Shown: positions 10,659-23,800, numbered from the stretch's first letter. The stretch is DNA of 64,000 nucleotides from Theobroma cacao (GCF_000208745.1 NC_030857.1:19051383-19115382); one strand, 5' to 3'. Notes: generated from the letters alone by a model not told the origin. Numbers and translations are program-made.

Positions 10659-13059
10659 ATGGAGAGTACTAAACCCAACAAGAAATCTTCCTTTCAGCTC
10701 CAGCAGCCACTACCGTCGTCTCCTCCACGCCCATCTCCTCTAAAAAAGATCATCCTCGTGGCTTCCATCGCCGCCGGAGTCCAATTTGGCTGGGCCTTGC
10801 AGCTATCCCTCCTCACCCCATATGTTCAACTCCTCGGCATCCCTCACAAATGGGCCTCTCTCATTTGGCTCTGTGGACCCATCTCGGGAATGCTGGTGCA
10901 ACCCATCGTTGGTTACCACAGCGACCGTTGCACCTCGCGTTTTGGCCGTCGACGCCCTTTCATCGCCGCGGGAGCAGCCCTGGTCGCCACCGCGGTGGTC
11001 CTCATAGGCTTCGCAGCAGACTTAGGCCATCTCTTTGGGGATTCCATGGCCAATGACATCAAGCCACGTGCCATTGTGGTCTTTGTCATAGGGTTTTGGA
11101 TCCTCGACGTGGCCAACAACATGCTTCAAGGTCCATGCAGAGCTTTACTGGCTGATCTTTCAGGGAACAACCAGAAGAAAACGCGAACAGCAAACACCCT
11201 TTTTTCATTCTTCATGGCGGTTGGAAACGTTCTTGGCTTCGCTGCCGGTTCCTACCCTCACCTTCACAACATCTTCCCGTTTACAACCACGAAAGCTTGT
11301 GATGTTTACTGTGCAAATCTCAAAAGCTGTTTCTTTTTCTCCATTTTGCTCTTGCTGACCCTAACCTCCATCGCTCTCTCCTATGTGCATGAAAAACCCT
11401 GGTCACCGGAACCTGGAAGCGCCGGTAACCAAGGTGACGAGATTGAGGATGAAGAAGAACTAGCAGAGGCGACGCCGGTTCCCTTATTTGGGGAAGTATT
11501 CGCTGCGCTTAAAGACTTGAAAAGACCCATGTGGGTTCTGCTGTTGGTGACGTGTCTTAATTGGATTGCATGGTTCCCTTTCTTGTTGTTCGACACTGAT
11601 TGGATGGGGAGAGAGGTGTACGGTGGGGATTCACAGGGGAATAACCTCGTTTTGAGGCTGTACAATAAGGGGGTACGTGCGGGGGCGTTGGGGCTCATGT
11701 TGAACTCTGTGGTGTTGGGGTTCACATCTCTTGGGGTGGAGCTGTTGGCGAGTGGGGTTGGAGGGGTCAAGAGGCTTTGGGGGATTATCAATTTCTTGCT
11801 TGCTTTTTGTTTGGCCATGACAGTTTTGGTGACCAAATTGGCTAAGTCAAACCGCCGGTTCGCCACCATGGACGGTGTCATAGTCCCTTTGCCGCCAGGA
11901 GCAGGGGTCAAGGCAGGGGCATTGTCTCTATTTGCAGCATTAGGGATACCCTTAGCTGTAAGTTTTAATTTTATTTTGTTTTCTTGCATAAATTTTGAGT
12001 CTCAACTTTATTATGAATAATGACTTGCATTTATGATTCTGAAGGGAAATCCTATACAAAAAATTGAAAAGGTATGATGCATTTAATTGTATAGAAGATT
12101 AGAAATTATGTTCTTGATCAGTCACATAAGTGTTAAGGAGATTGCATTGGATGTCATGCTTTTTTAACAGCTAGCTAGTGCATTTTTGATGAATTTCGAG
12201 ACTTTTTTTAATCAGAAAAAATACAAAGGCTAAATTTATTTGGGAGTAGAGGCATACTATGTTTTGATACTTCCAATGGCCATTTATTGCATTCTGATAA
12301 ATTGGGTATCAATTTTTGTTTTCTTCTTTATTTGGCATATTATTGTTCTCATCACATTACACTTTTTTTTTTCTTTTCCTTTTTGGAAGTATGCCAGCGG
12401 AGGCAGTCATCTCTCAGAAAATGAATCACATTTTCCAGTGAAATGTTCTGAGTTCATTTTCATGCATGTTTTATATGTTTTCTTCTTGATCTGAATTCTA
12501 ATATGATTAGTAGGTTTCAGTAGGGGAAATCTTGTTTCAATGGGATTAATTCCAAAGGATAACTTCCTTTGTGTATGTTTTTTCCAGGTGACTTACAGCA
12601 TTCCTTTTGCATTGGCATCCATATTTTCTAGTTCCTCCGGTGCAGGCCAGGGTAAATTTTCCTGTACCTTTCTGGTATTCCCCCAATCATCCTTTCAAAC
12701 TAATTGATTATCATTTACTCTGAACACAGGGCTTTCTTTGGGAGTGCTGAATCTTGGAATAGTAATGCCCCAGGTAACACTGCATTCTTATTAAAGCTAT
12801 AACTTCAACTAAATCATTATAGATGGTAGAGTTAAGCTACTTACAAATTTGGTATTGATAGTGCTTTCTTATGAATTTGCAGATACTGGTTTCTTTAGGG
12901 AGTGGACCCTTTGATGCAATATTTGGAGGTGGAAACCTTCCAGCTTTTGTACTTGGAGCATTTGCAGCAGCTGCAAGTGGAATATTTGCTCTAACCATGC
13001 TCCCATCTCCACCCCCTGATATCTCTGCTGCCAAGGCTGCAACTGCTGGATTTCATTAA
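10659..13059 (+). CDS. SUC2-like: Sucrose transporter (SUT1/SUC2-type H+/sucrose symporter), complete, 4 exons
   Basis: Exons 10659-11957, 12588-12651, 12730-12773 and 12883-13059, all with GT..AG borders and preserved frame, give 527 aa. Members of this GPH/MFS family have 12 membrane segments, sit in the plasma membrane and load sucrose with protons into phloem or sink cells. Visible signatures: [14 protein letters not shown] in TM1-2, the conserved His (GIPH, residue 63), RFGRRRP (94-100) in the loop between TM2 and TM3, [10 protein letters not shown] in TM5 with the substrate-critical Arg, an acidic central loop ([10 protein letters not shown]), and [13 protein letters not shown] with Arg318. 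The C-terminus has [14 protein letters not shown] and a PSPPPD tail. The ~30-residue Ser/Pro-rich N-terminus and the overall length fit type I dicot SUTs (about 500-530 aa). The first-exon ORF runs on into intron 1, so an unspliced reading would give a false C-terminus. A paralogue starts at 63080. I infer an active gene; which Arabidopsis SUC is the orthologue is not certain. Confidence 0.95.
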
Positions 13060-13171
13060 CAGCATATGGATCTAGGAGCTTCATCTCTCCTTTTTCTTTT
13101 CTTATTATATGATAACAAAAGAAAGAACCTTAACCGGCATTTTTTTATGTAAAAGAAGTGCCAAGGCTAGC

Positions 13172-13215
13172 TCAAATAGCCGTTTTGGTATTAAAATAGC
13201 CAAAATGGCTATTTT
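13172..13215. repeat. Short inverted repeat (potential stem-loop) just after the sucrose transporter stop codon
   Basis: AGCCGTTTTGG and CCAAAATGGCT are near-perfect inverted complements (10 of 11 pairs; the remaining pair would be G.U in RNA), separated by a ~12-base AT loop. The structure lies ~110-155 bases after the stop codon, inside the likely 3' UTR. It may be a transcript hairpin or a fragment of a MITE end. The function is unknown. Confidence 0.4.
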
Positions 13216-13996
13216 ACTTTTAATGTCAAAAGCCAGTAATCGTTCGCTTAATTAGCATGATGGTCCAGTATGATAATACAGGTGCTGACATTTGGATTGG
13301 ATTTGTCGAACTTCAAAACAAGAAAGAAAGAGAAATTAATAACAAGAGAATGGAAGAAACCAAGTCTGAGTGAGTAACTCTAATTAAGCAAATTTCTCCC
13401 AAAATGTTCTTTTAAATGGTCTTGTTACTCAAAGCAGGAGGAGGTATACAAATTCGTCGTACCAATAAGGTTCATATAGGGCTAGGCCCCAAAAACAAAA
13501 CAAAAGGTTTAGGGCAGCTAGCTAATCATCGTTGATTGGCAGTAGACACCCAGCCTAGGACAAAAATGCTTTGATCTTGTAAAAGATCCTGTGTGTTTAT
13601 TTGATCTTGTAAGAGTCCCCTTGTGATGTATGGTCCCAAACTGCAAAAAGCTTTGGGCAGTGGGTTGGTGAGGCACATGTGTTGCATTGGATAGATTTAA
13701 TTTGGATGTTGTCCTCTTGTTGATGACCCCTTGGAACAAGTTGTTAATGCCTCCAACTTACTATGATCAAAGAAATTCACATGGCTTTCAGACGAGGAGC
13801 ATGAAGGGAAGGAGATTCCTTTATTAACATTATTTCGTTTTGCCTGCCGTTGTTAAGTGGACTTAGGGCGAGAATTCAATAGCTTGTTACCGGATATTAC
13901 AACATTTCTTGTCTACAAAACACCGCTGTTCTTTTGGCCTTTTTTGTTGCTTACTATCCTACGGGAAAGAAGGATATAAGGAAAACATCAAAACAT
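13216..13996. other. Spacer between sucrose transporter and PP2A B' genes
   Basis: No protein domain is recognisable on either strand. Short direct repeats of the GATCTTGTAA[A/G]A type occur at about 13575 and 13602. The right part contains the probable upstream region of the PP2A B' gene. Confidence 0.5.
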
Positions 13997-14022
13997 TCTC
14001 TCTCTCTCTCTCTCTCTCTCTC
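13997..14022. repeat. (TC)n microsatellite in the 5' leader/promoter of the PP2A B' gene
   Basis: About 13 uninterrupted TC units, roughly 100 bases upstream of the ATG at 14124. Pyrimidine-rich tracts of this kind are frequent around plant transcription starts. It would serve as a polymorphic marker. Confidence 0.8.
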
Positions 14023-14123
14023 CCAGCATAGCAGAGATTCTCAATCAAATTAATAGCCGTGAACAACTATTTGCAATTGGAGGAAAGCAGAGAAGGAAGA
14101 AAGAAAGGGGACGGGGATTGAAC

Positions 14124-16080
14124 ATGGGCTTTCAAAGGGATTCCCCCAAGAATTCTCCAAAAGCATCACCAAAGAAGAAAACTAGCCTTCAGCACCTATT
14201 TGATCTAGATTCCAAGCCTTACATTGGAAGTAACCTTTCTAGTCCCACCAATGGTAGGCAATCTTCCTTTGGCACCGAATATGAGGAAATCCTCCCTGCA
14301 ATCTCTGACTGCAACTTCATTTTCACTTTCACTGATCCTCTGGAGTCCCCTTCACAACAAGAGCTCAAGCGCCTCAAGCTTATTCAAGTTCTCTATCTGA
14401 TCAAATCCTCCAAGAAGCCATTGCATGAACACCTTCTGTCACCTCTCATGTCCATGGTGTCTGCCAATCTCTTCAGGCCACTCCCTCCACCTTCCAATAC
14501 TTCCATCATCTCAGACTTACCTGATGATGAAGAACTTCTTTCCACTTTTGCACCGATATGGCCACACTTGCAGATTGTTTATGATATTCTCCTTAGGCTA
14601 GTTCTGAGTGTAGATCCCAAGACACTTCGAGATTACATTGATCGCCATTTCATTCTCAATCTTCTCTTTCTCTTTCAGTCTGAAGACCCTAGAGAAAGAG
14701 AGAGCTTGAAGAATGTTTGCCATCGGATATATTCGAGATTCACCTTCTATAGATCATTAATTAGAAAAGCAATGAACGATGTCTTTTTGCACTATGTTTT
14801 TGAGACAGAAAGGCATTGTGGGATTGGTGAGCTGCTTGAGATATGCGGAAGCATCATCAACGGCTTTGCGGTTCCATTAAAAGAGGAGCACAAGCTCTTC
14901 TTGATGAGAGTGCTTCTCCCACTGCACAAGACCAAGGGTTTGCAGGTTTACCATAGGCAGCTGGCTTACTGCGTTTCTCAGTTTGTGCAGAAAGAGCCTG
15001 CTCTTGGTGGAGTGGTGGTTAGAGGGATTCTAAGATACTGGCCAGTCACCAATTGTCAGAAAGAAGTTTTACTTATAGGAGAATTGGAGGAACTGGTGGA
15101 GAATATAGATCCTGATCAGTACAGGAAGTTGGCTCTGCCTATATGCACCCAAATTACGAGATGTTTGAGCAGTAGCAACTCACAGGTAAGCTTAAGGATG
15201 AGGTTTGACACATTAATTTTCTTGATAGTTCCTCTGAAACTTGTTTTCTTTTTATATTCAGCTTGCTCAAAAGGGAGCATTGATGGAAATTTCTCAATTT
15301 CCCCTCTCATGCTTCCAATTTGATTGCCAAGAAGTAAGAACTTAGCCAAAAGCAATGATAAATTGAAATCTGATACACTAATGCTACTAAATTTTGCTAT
15401 TCTGAGCTATTGTAGAAAAGGCGAAAAGTTATACAATCAAGTCTGAAAATTTTGAGCCCTTTGTTCCATAGTGAAACTGTTAACATCATGTTAATGGTGG
15501 TGGTAAAATGTCCTGACTGTGACCCCATGACAACATATTTAGAAGCCAATTTGTTTTCTGATATACTTGAATTGGATAATAATTGAAGCTTGATTTTCCA
15601 GACAGAACAACATGGGGTTGGAAGGTAAACCATAAACCAAACTCAGGACAGAAGACTTATTGAGGAAACGTCTCGTTTCCGAGTTCGGGTTTAGTTTGTT
15701 TTGCAGTTCATTGATTTAGTCTTATATTACTTCGACATCAGGTTGCTGAGCGAGCACTGTATGTATGGAACGATGAGCAGTTTGTGAAGATGGCATCAAC
15801 AGCAATGGAAGATGTGTTTCCTGTGGTAGTTGAAGGCATGGAGAAGAACCTAAAGCTGCACTGGAGCAAGAGTGTCAAGCAATTGACAGAAAATGTCAAG
15901 GCCATGTTGGAAGAAATGGCTCCAACTCTATACCATAGGTGCCTCCAAGAAACCGAGCATCGGGAATCCGAAGCTTGCCAGGAGGAAATGAAGAGGAAAC
16001 AGAAATGGGACAGAATAGAAATGGCAGCAAAGCAGAACCAGCTCCTCCAACCACCAAAATACATATGTGCTTCTCATTGA
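14124..16080 (+). CDS. PP2A-B': Serine/threonine protein phosphatase 2A regulatory subunit B' (B56 family), complete, 2 exons
   Basis: Exons 14124-15185 (354 codons) and 15742-16080 give 466 aa. The intron of 556 bases has GT..AG borders and lies in phase 0. B56 subunits bind the PP2A A/C core and direct the phosphatase to substrates in cytosol or nucleus. The B56 HEAT-like core begins near residue 45 (SDCNFIFTFTDP, then ELKRLKLIQVLYLI) and includes PTWPHLQIVYD-like and LLRLVLSV segments, RHFILNLLFLFQSEDPRERE, YRSLIRKAMNDVF, GIGELLEICGSIINGFAVPL, LPLHKTKGLQVYHRQLAYCV, GILRYWPVTNCQKEVL and, in exon 2, VAERALYVWNDE. These are diagnostic. The N-terminus (Ser/Lys/Pro-rich, about 30 residues) and the C-terminal charged tail are short, so this is one of the smaller plant B' forms. 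A TTG two codons upstream is in frame, but ATG at 14124 is the natural start. The gene looks intact. Confidence 0.95.
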
Positions 16081-16619
16081 AGTACAAGGTGTAATATTTT
16101 GTGCTGGCACTAATTTTCAGAAACAATTAACATAAAATCTTAACTATTTCAGTGACCGGAACCACCACTTTTTCTCTGTCTGCCAACCTGACGAGATTCC
16201 GTAGATATGCATATAATTTGCCAGCTATAGAGGTAAATTCAGTTGATTTAGTGGTTGAAAAAGTCTAGAATGTAACTAATATGCTGCAATCAATCAAGAA
16301 GGTCAGGCATCCGAGCATTTAGCTCCGTGGATGGTACATAATCTCCCTATCTTGAGAGAATAAGATTTGAATTCTTCTTTCTTAATTATAAAAAAAAAAA
16401 ATTCAAAAAGGTCAGGCCGTGAGTCATAAAATTATTACTAGGCTTAAAGAAGTTCACAAGCATTCTCCAAGGTTAAAACCTTACTTTTCTTTTTCCTGCA
16501 ATTTAAAATTCATTGATAAACGACAAAAACCAGGTGCGAAAAGCCAGAGTATGAAGCCATCCAATAAGCAAAAGCCCAACGCCATGAATACAGTCCATAT
16601 TTTGTATTTTACTAAAGAG
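16081..16619. other. Spacer downstream of the PP2A B' gene, including its 3' UTR
   Basis: The 3' UTR of the PP2A gene must lie here, but no clear AATAAA was found directly downstream of the stop. A 12-base A run at 16390 is present. No coding signal was recognised. Confidence 0.45.
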
Positions 16620-17095
16620 AAAAAGTATTAGAACTAATTTAGCAAGTTGACACATGACAATATTATTCGTATAATATTTTTAAAAACTTATGAACTATTT
16701 GAAAAAATTTAAATAAATTTTTTTCCGTTTATTGCATTCGATCAAGTTTCTATAATTTTATTTTGAGTTAAATATACCTTTATGACTAATTAACTAGATG
16801 CAATTAGTGAAAATATCACTTGTTATTTTTTATACCATGTGAGGTTGATGTGAAATGTGAAAATATCACATAATCCTATTACCATAATTTATTATGACAT
16901 ATCAATACATCACATGAGTATCATGTGACATAAAATGATAAGTGATATTTGACTAACAATAGTTGGTTATAAAAGTTTATTATTATCCAAAATAAAAGGT
17001 ATTATAGTTTGATTAAATGTAATAAAATAATAAAAATTTATTTAAAATTTTTAAATAATTTAATAACTTTTTTCAATATTATACCTACACTATTA
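16620..17095. mobile_element. MITE-like element (family M), copy 1
   Basis: AT-rich segment of about 475 bases with rough inverted symmetry. The left arm carries ..AAATTTAAATAAATTTTTTTCCGTTTATTGCATTCGATCAAG, the right arm carries the complementary-type TTGATTAAATGTAATAAAATAATAAAAATTTA. The centre holds CACTTGTTATTTTTTATACCATGTG and TATCATGTGACATAAAATGATAAGTG, themselves inverted. The same arrangement recurs at 35690-36230 and 61590-62070. The exact termini and TSD were not resolved. No coding capacity. Confidence 0.55.
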
Positions 17096-17597
17096 ATATA
17101 TAACATCTATATAACGAAAATATGATAAAATCATCTATGAATATTGATTGGGTTGAATAGCAACAATGTCTATCAATTATAGTCTCAATAGAAAAAATTT
17201 TCTATCAATATCATATTAGATAATTTATAATTCGTTAAAATCAATACTAGTATATCCTTTTAGTCCTTTTTTTGAGTTACTCACAAGATTATAAATCTTA
17301 TTCTTTTTTCAATTTTCTTTTCTTTAAGTATGTAAATAAAAAAATGTAATTATAATATATATTTAGTTTGGGGACCAAAAGACAAAGTCCAGATGCTTCA
17401 TGGGCCCCTTTCTTAGACCTAAAGCAACGTGGCCGAAACAGCATGTTTTGGATTTGGGAAACTAACATTGAAACAAACGGGTAAGGGCTTGTTCCTTCCC
17501 TGAATCCATATGCAGTCATGTTCACATAAAGATGTTCATGAGCCAAGCCAGCCAGGCTGAACCCCATCGTGTCGACATCTTTAAAAGCTTCAAACTC
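17096..17597. other. Spacer left of the LINE insertion
   Basis: AT-rich up to 17370, then a more GC-rich ~220-base block (17380-17600) with a minus-strand ORF of about 100 codons. That ORF runs through the insertion point and matches nothing I recognise, so I treat it as chance. Confidence 0.4.
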
Positions 17598-17616
17598 AAC
17601 CCAATCATTAATGAAA
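17598..17616. repeat. 5' target-site duplication of the plus-strand LINE
   Basis: AACCCAATCATTAATGAAA occurs here and again directly after the A-run at 25388-25406. A ~16-19 base exact duplication with a poly-A tail on one side is the hallmark of target-primed reverse transcription. Confidence 0.92.
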
Positions 17617-17691
17617 ACCAAACCCAAAAAAAAAAAAAGTGGAAAACGCTCTCAACCTAGTGCACTTCCCCCCTTTCCCCAAACCCAAGCT

Positions 17692-20600
17692 ATGGCGACT
17701 GATAGGCTGCCAGACCCCCCAAACCCACGACCACCGGCAGCAACACCCTCCCCATGGCTGCCGACAGCAAGCCCAAGCACTGCAATGGAGAATCTTTCAC
17801 TGTCGCAAGCCCCCCAAGGTGTTCTGCAAGTCATACCTACCCATAAACAAGCTCCGCCGTCCCCAAGATTCCAGAAAAAATCGTTTCTATCTATTGCAAC
17901 TGGTGAAAAACCCCCAATAATCCCTATAGCTCGAGACCCAGTTGTGTATAAGGATCGGTCAACAGTAATTTTTTTTTAAGATGTGATCTAAACTTTAGCT
18001 CAGCCTCTCAAGCTATCACTCATAGGGAAATTCACCTGCATGCCGAAGCTAGAAGGGATTAGATCGGCGTTCAGAGGAATAGGGTTGGCAAGGGCATACG
18101 AGATTAGGTGGTTGGATTATAAGCATGTTCTTATCCATCTCTCTAATGAACAAGACTTTAACCGACTTTGGACTAAGCAAACTGGTTTATCGCAAGCCAG
18201 AAAATGCGAGTCTTCAAATGGTCTCCGGAGTTTGAAGCAGAGAAGGAATCCCCGATTGTTCCAGTGTGGATCTCGTTCCCAAATCTGAAAGCTCATTTGT
18301 ATGACAAGTCTGCGTTGTTATTAATAGCTAAAATTGTTGGGAGACCCCTAATGGTTGATGAGGCAACAACCAAAGGTTCTCGTCCAAGTGTGGCACGAGT
18401 TTGCGTAGAGTTTGATTGTCGTAAACAACCAGTTGACCAGGTATGGATTGTGGTGCAGAATCGGGAGATTGGAGTGGTCAGTAGTGGTTATTCACAAAGG
18501 GTAGAATTTTTGAAACTGCCGGATTATTGTCATTATTGCTGTCACGTAGGGCACTGTGAAGTTGACTATATCGTGTTGGGCAATAGACCAAATCCACTTG
18601 GGTCTGGTAAGGTACAAGTTAGGAGCAATACTGGAGCAGTCGCCCCACTGACTACAAAGAATGACGCATGCATTGTGACAAGAGCTGAGAAAGAATCGTT
18701 GAAACAACAACAAAGGTGGCAAGCTGTGAACAGAGCAGACCCTAGTGGGGTGAAGGACGCGTAGGGCAAGGAAAAAGATACACAAAATACTTTAAAGGAT
18801 ATCAGGGTTCCAGTAATGAATAGACTTCCGATGATATCAGAAGATGAAGAAGGTGAACAGCAATAGGAAACAGAAGTAGGGATAAAGGACGCGCATCGGG
18901 AGGTGATAGAGGACCAACAAATGAACGATGCTCAAGCGACAGACGGAGAGAAGGCAGTGATAGCAGCGTAGCCTCAGTCCTCGAAAACTGACACACGTGA
19001 TAGTCATGTGCATGGCGTACGAAAACATGCAAACATGAGGGATATCAATGTATCAATGCCTATCGAGGGAAAGAAAACATCAGCAGCAGAAGGGCTTTCT
19101 ACACGTCTTTCCTTTTACGTGCATGGGGATCAAGTTTGCATGGAAAAAAGCATGAGTGAAAAGGAAAAAATATCATCAATAGCAGCAGAGGGTCAAGGAA
19201 CGTCAATGCAAGGTTCGGTTGATGCGGCAGCAAGTCAAAATGCTGGAAATTTTTTTACCGCCCCAGTAGGGTAAATAACAGCTTTTCAGCAGGAGATGGG
19301 ACAACTGATAGAAGGGATAGTGGGGCCACTCGAGGAGCCTTCAACCAACCAAAAACAACGAGATAGGAATGAAAAAGAAGAGGACGCGAGTACAGCATAG
19401 TAAAAAGCCAACAATTCGGGCAATAAAGTTCCAAGCGGGAATTCAAATTTTTGCCTCTTGAAAAACCCAATGCGGGAAGCATATGCAATGCATAACAACG
19501 GCCAAAAAATGGTAGAACACGAAGCAGGGGGTCAGAGTGGGGCAACTGCTACTTTGCACCAAGAAGCAATGACAAAACAGGAGACGAACAATCGAGGGAG
19601 GAGTGAAGTTGAGAACCTGCAGCAGCAGTCGATAGTTGAGAAAGATACTGACAAGCAAACAGGGAAGAAAATAGCTTTCGTAAGGAACGGTTAAAAATCA
19701 ACCTTGGCATAGGAGGATCGACTGACAGGTGGAACAGAGAGAATTGAAAGGAAAGAAGGAAATAATGAGCAGAACCAGGTAAAATAATTTTTTAACAAGC
19801 ATGGAAAAATGGGGGTATTAATCCCGTACGTGATGAACACATTTCGGGCGCGTTGGCTGACTTGGTGGAGCGGGACGAGAATGCCTAGGAAGCGGACTGT
19901 AGTCGACATGGAGAGAATGGGCTGGTGTCAGCGGGGCCCCCTCACAATGAGCCTCTGGACGTGACAACTCATGGGGGGTCTGAAGGAATTTTGGCATCTC
20001 CAGTTGAAAGCTCTGCTGCATGTGTTGACCAGTGGGCCCCAAAATGTGAAGATATGGGAGAAAAAGAAGAGAATTCAATGCATGCTGCAAGTGATGGGAA
20101 TTTGGCGTATAATTTTAGGCAACCAGGTGCAAGTGGGAAAATAACAAAGGATTATTTTAAGAAACAAGCAACAAGTGCAACAGATTTTGACCAAGCGGAA
20201 GTCCAACAAAGCGGAAACAAAGTGCTGTAACTTAAAAAATCAACAGACTCAAGGGAGGCAGTTGAGGCAGTTAACAAAACATGTGACACGTGTGATGGAC
20301 CAACGGTAGGAGACGCTGCCCCACATCCATTCCTTCATATGCAGGGAGATCAAACGGGAGAGAGGGATCAAGAATTAATAATGACTGCAGAACATGATGC
20401 AACGCCGCATCAAGGAGCAGGGAACACAGTGACTTTATGGCAGAAGGAAGGACACCGACTTACAGAAAGTGGACCAGGGGTCCAAATACGGCAGTTGACA
20501 CAATAGAAGGAAGTGGCGAGCACAATCCAACAGAAGGTAAAGGTGCAAGTCAGACGTGGAGCCAAGATGGTCACAATCAGACCGCTTCCAAGTTAACCAG

Positions 20601-20884
20601 ATCTAGTGCAAGGAAGGGAGAGAATGATGTTAACCCCCTACTTCAGAATCAGCTTCAGGTAAGTGTTTGTACAACAAAGAAATAAGTGCCATTCCTTCAC
20701 TTTCGGGAAATCATTCTGTTGAGATGGAAGTCCACCCATTAATGCGACGTAGAAGGAATTCAAACATTGCAATTTCAACTAGAAAAATAACCAGTTTGGC
20801 ATCGGAGGAAGCCATGGAAATGGGAGAAAATGATGAAATCTCTGATGATGATTCCATCTCGGTAAGTTATGCAGCCAGAACCTG
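17692..20884 (+). pseudogene. LINE ORF1 (DUF4283 domain + zinc knuckle), broken
   Basis: Likely start ATG 17692 (MATDRLPDPPN). A Pro-rich N-terminus is followed by a frameshift in the T-run near 17970. Then comes the DUF4283-like part (GKFTCMPKLEGIRSAFRGIG, then VLIHLSNEQDFNRLW), another frameshift near 18200, and VPVWISFPNLKAHLYDKSAL. The zinc knuckle at about 18520-18560 reads CHYCCHVGHCEVDY, where the last Cys of the CX2CX4HX4C pattern is Tyr. After a stop at 18762 follows a long polar, Gln/Glu/Gly-rich, probably disordered stretch cut by several stops. The family protein is a nucleic-acid-binding ORF1p; this copy is dead. Confidence 0.75.
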
Positions 20885-20887
20885 ATC

Positions 20888-23800
20888 ATGATTAGTGCAC
20901 TAGTATGGAATGTAAGAGGTATTTCAAGCGCAGCAGTGCAAAGAAGGATCAAGAAATTGCAGCTAGCACATAAGATAAAAATTTTAGTGATTTTGGAACC
21001 CATGGTTGATACCACTAAAGCTGAGTATATTAGAAGAAAGTTGGGTTTTGAAAAAGTCTTTATGAATTGCTCTCAGAAAATATGGTTGTTTCATGCTTCT
21101 AATTTGAGCTGTGAAGTGTTGCTAGACCATGTACAATGTCTTCATGTGAAGCTCATAATACCATGGTTGGAGATCCCCTTGTTGGCTTCTTTTATTTGTG
21201 CCAAATGTACCAAGTCGGAAAGGTTAATACTGTGGGACTGCATGAGAAGCTTGTCAGCTAATATTCATACACCGTGGATAGTAAGGGGTGATTTTAATGC
21301 CATAGTTAACAGTGGGGAACGATTAAATGGTGTTGTGCCGCATGGTGGTTCTATGGAAGATTTCGCTATAGCCTTACTCGATTGTGGATTAATTGATGGT
21401 GGGTATGAAGGAAACCCATTCACTTGGACCAACAATCGTATGTTTCAAAGGTTAGATAGAATGGTATATAACCATCATTGGGTAGAATTTTTTTCATCCA
21501 CACAAATACAGCACCTAAACAAGGACAGATCAGACCACTGCCCATTACTGATTTTTTGCTTAAAAAACCAAGACAAAGTACCATATTCCTTTCGATTTCT
21601 ACATGCTTGGGTTCTGCATCATGGGTTCAAAAAATTTGTGGAACAGAATTGGAATCTTCCCATCATAGGCTCAAGCTTACAAGCTTTTTGGGGGAAGCAA
21701 CGCCGGTTAAAACAGTCACTGAAAAGGTGGAATAAAGAGGTATTTGGAGACATATTCCACAACTTGAAGGTGGCAGAACAAAGAGCGGCAGATTGTGAAT
21801 TAATTTTCCAACAGGAACAATCAATTGAGAATTGGGCAACAATGAACAAAGCATATGCTCAGCTTAACCATTATCTTAGTGCTGAAGAATTATTCTGGAA
21901 GCAAAAATCTGGTATTAAATGGCTTGTGGAGCGTGAGCGCAATACCAAATTTTTCCACATGCGAGTCAAGAAGAAATGAATCAAAAGCCATATATTCAAG
22001 ATTCAAAATTCAGATGGCAGTTGGATTAAAGAACCGAATGCAGTTAAATCATCTGCAGTGGAATTCTTTTCCTCTCTCATGAAGAAGGAATAGTGTAATA
22101 TGTCCAGGTTTGATGCTTCATTGATTCCTGCTATTATTTCTGATAACGATAATCTGAGTTTATGTGCAGAGCCATCCAAGGAGGAGCTGAAAGAAGCAGT
22201 TTTTAATATTGATAAGGATAGTGTTGCTGGTCCTGATGGATTCTCTTCGTATTTTTACCAACAATGTTGGGACATAGTTGCAAATGACCTCCTGGACGTA
22301 GTAGTTGATTTTTTTCATGGAGCTGACCTTCCAAGGGGAATCACGTCCACAACAATTATGCTACTGCTCAAGAATCACAATGCATCGACATGGAGTGATT
22401 TCAGACCGATAAGTCTTTGCAATGTCTTGAATAAAATCATTACTAAGATCTTAGCTAATCGTCTTGCAAAGGTGCTTCATTCCATCATTACAGATAATCA
22501 AAGTGGCTTTGTAGGGGGGAGATTGATTAGCGACAACATCCTACTTGCATAGGAACTAATTGGGAAGATTGATCGAAAGTCACGAGGTGGAAATATAGCT
22601 CTCAAGTTGGACATGATGAAGGCATATGAGCGACTTGAATGGGATTTCCTTTTCAGAATGCTAGAGCAGCTAGGATTTAATTCTCAGTGGATTTGCATGA
22701 TCTGTCGTTGCATATCTAATTGCTGGTTCTCTTTGCTGATTAATGGTGGTGCTGTGGGATATTTCAAGTCAGAAAGAGGACTCAGACAGGGGGACTCCAT
22801 TTCTCCTCTTTTGTTCATCTTGGCTGCCGAATATTTATCCCGAGGGTTAAATGCATTATTTGCTCAATATCCATCTCTGCACTATGCTTCAGATTGCTCC
22901 ATGTTAGTCAGCCATTTGGCATTTGCAGATGATATCCTTATATTCACTAATGATGCCAAATCCTCTTTGCAGAAAATTCTTACGTTCTTGCAGGAATATG
23001 AGGAGATTTTTGGACAGCGAATAAACCACTCTAAAAGTTGCTTCATCACTCATCGGAATGTGGAAAATTCGTGCAAACAGATAATCTCTCAAGCCACCGA
23101 CTTCATCCATAAATGCCTGCTTATCACGTATTTGGGGGTGCCACTTTATAAATGTCCGAAAAAGGTAATGTTGTTTGATGATCTAGTGGAAAAGATTCAG
23201 GAGCGCATAGAAGGATGGGACAATAAAATTCTATCTCCGGGTGGGCGAATTACCTTATTACAGAGTGTTCTGTCTTCTTTACCTATCTATTTGCTCCAAG
23301 TCCTTAAGCCCCCTATCTATGTGATTGAGAAAATTGACAAAATGTTCAACAACTTCTTATGGGGAGGCTCAGCAGGCATTAGACACATTCATTGGAGTGC
23401 GTGGCATAAGATCACACTTCCATTCAGTGAGGGAGGATTAGACATCCGAGGCTTAGGTGATGTGTTTGAGGCTTTTAGCATGAAGCTTTGGTGGAGGTTT
23501 GTATCTTGTAACAGAATTTGGACGCGATTTATGCGGACTAAATATTGTACGGCCTAAATTTCGAGGTACGTCCAGTCGAAAGTCCATGATTCACAAACAT
23601 GGAAACGAATGCTCGCCAGCTATTCAACCGCAAAAAATTACATTAGGTGGGGGATTGGTAAGGGAGAGCTATTCTTTTGGCATGATTGTTGGATGGGTGA
23701 TACCCCCTTGGTCAATCGTTATCCAATATTTGCATCATCGATGACAAGAGTTTCCCATTTTTATGATGATGGTACATGGAACGTGGATAAGCTGAACAAT

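Noticed and set aside
11381..11989. 202-codon minus-strand ORF
   Set aside because: It is antisense to exon 1 of the sucrose transporter and has no domain; exon codon structure explains it.
11958..12020. Continuation of the first-exon ORF after LGIPLA
   Set aside because: A GTAAGT donor sits exactly there, and the family sequence continues in exon 2 at 12588.
12240..12494. 84-codon ORF
   Set aside because: Inside intron 1 of the transporter, hydrophobic only because of T-rich sequence.
17298..17627. 109-codon minus-strand ORF spanning the LINE insertion point
   Set aside because: It does not continue on the other side of the LINE at 25407 and shows no known motif.
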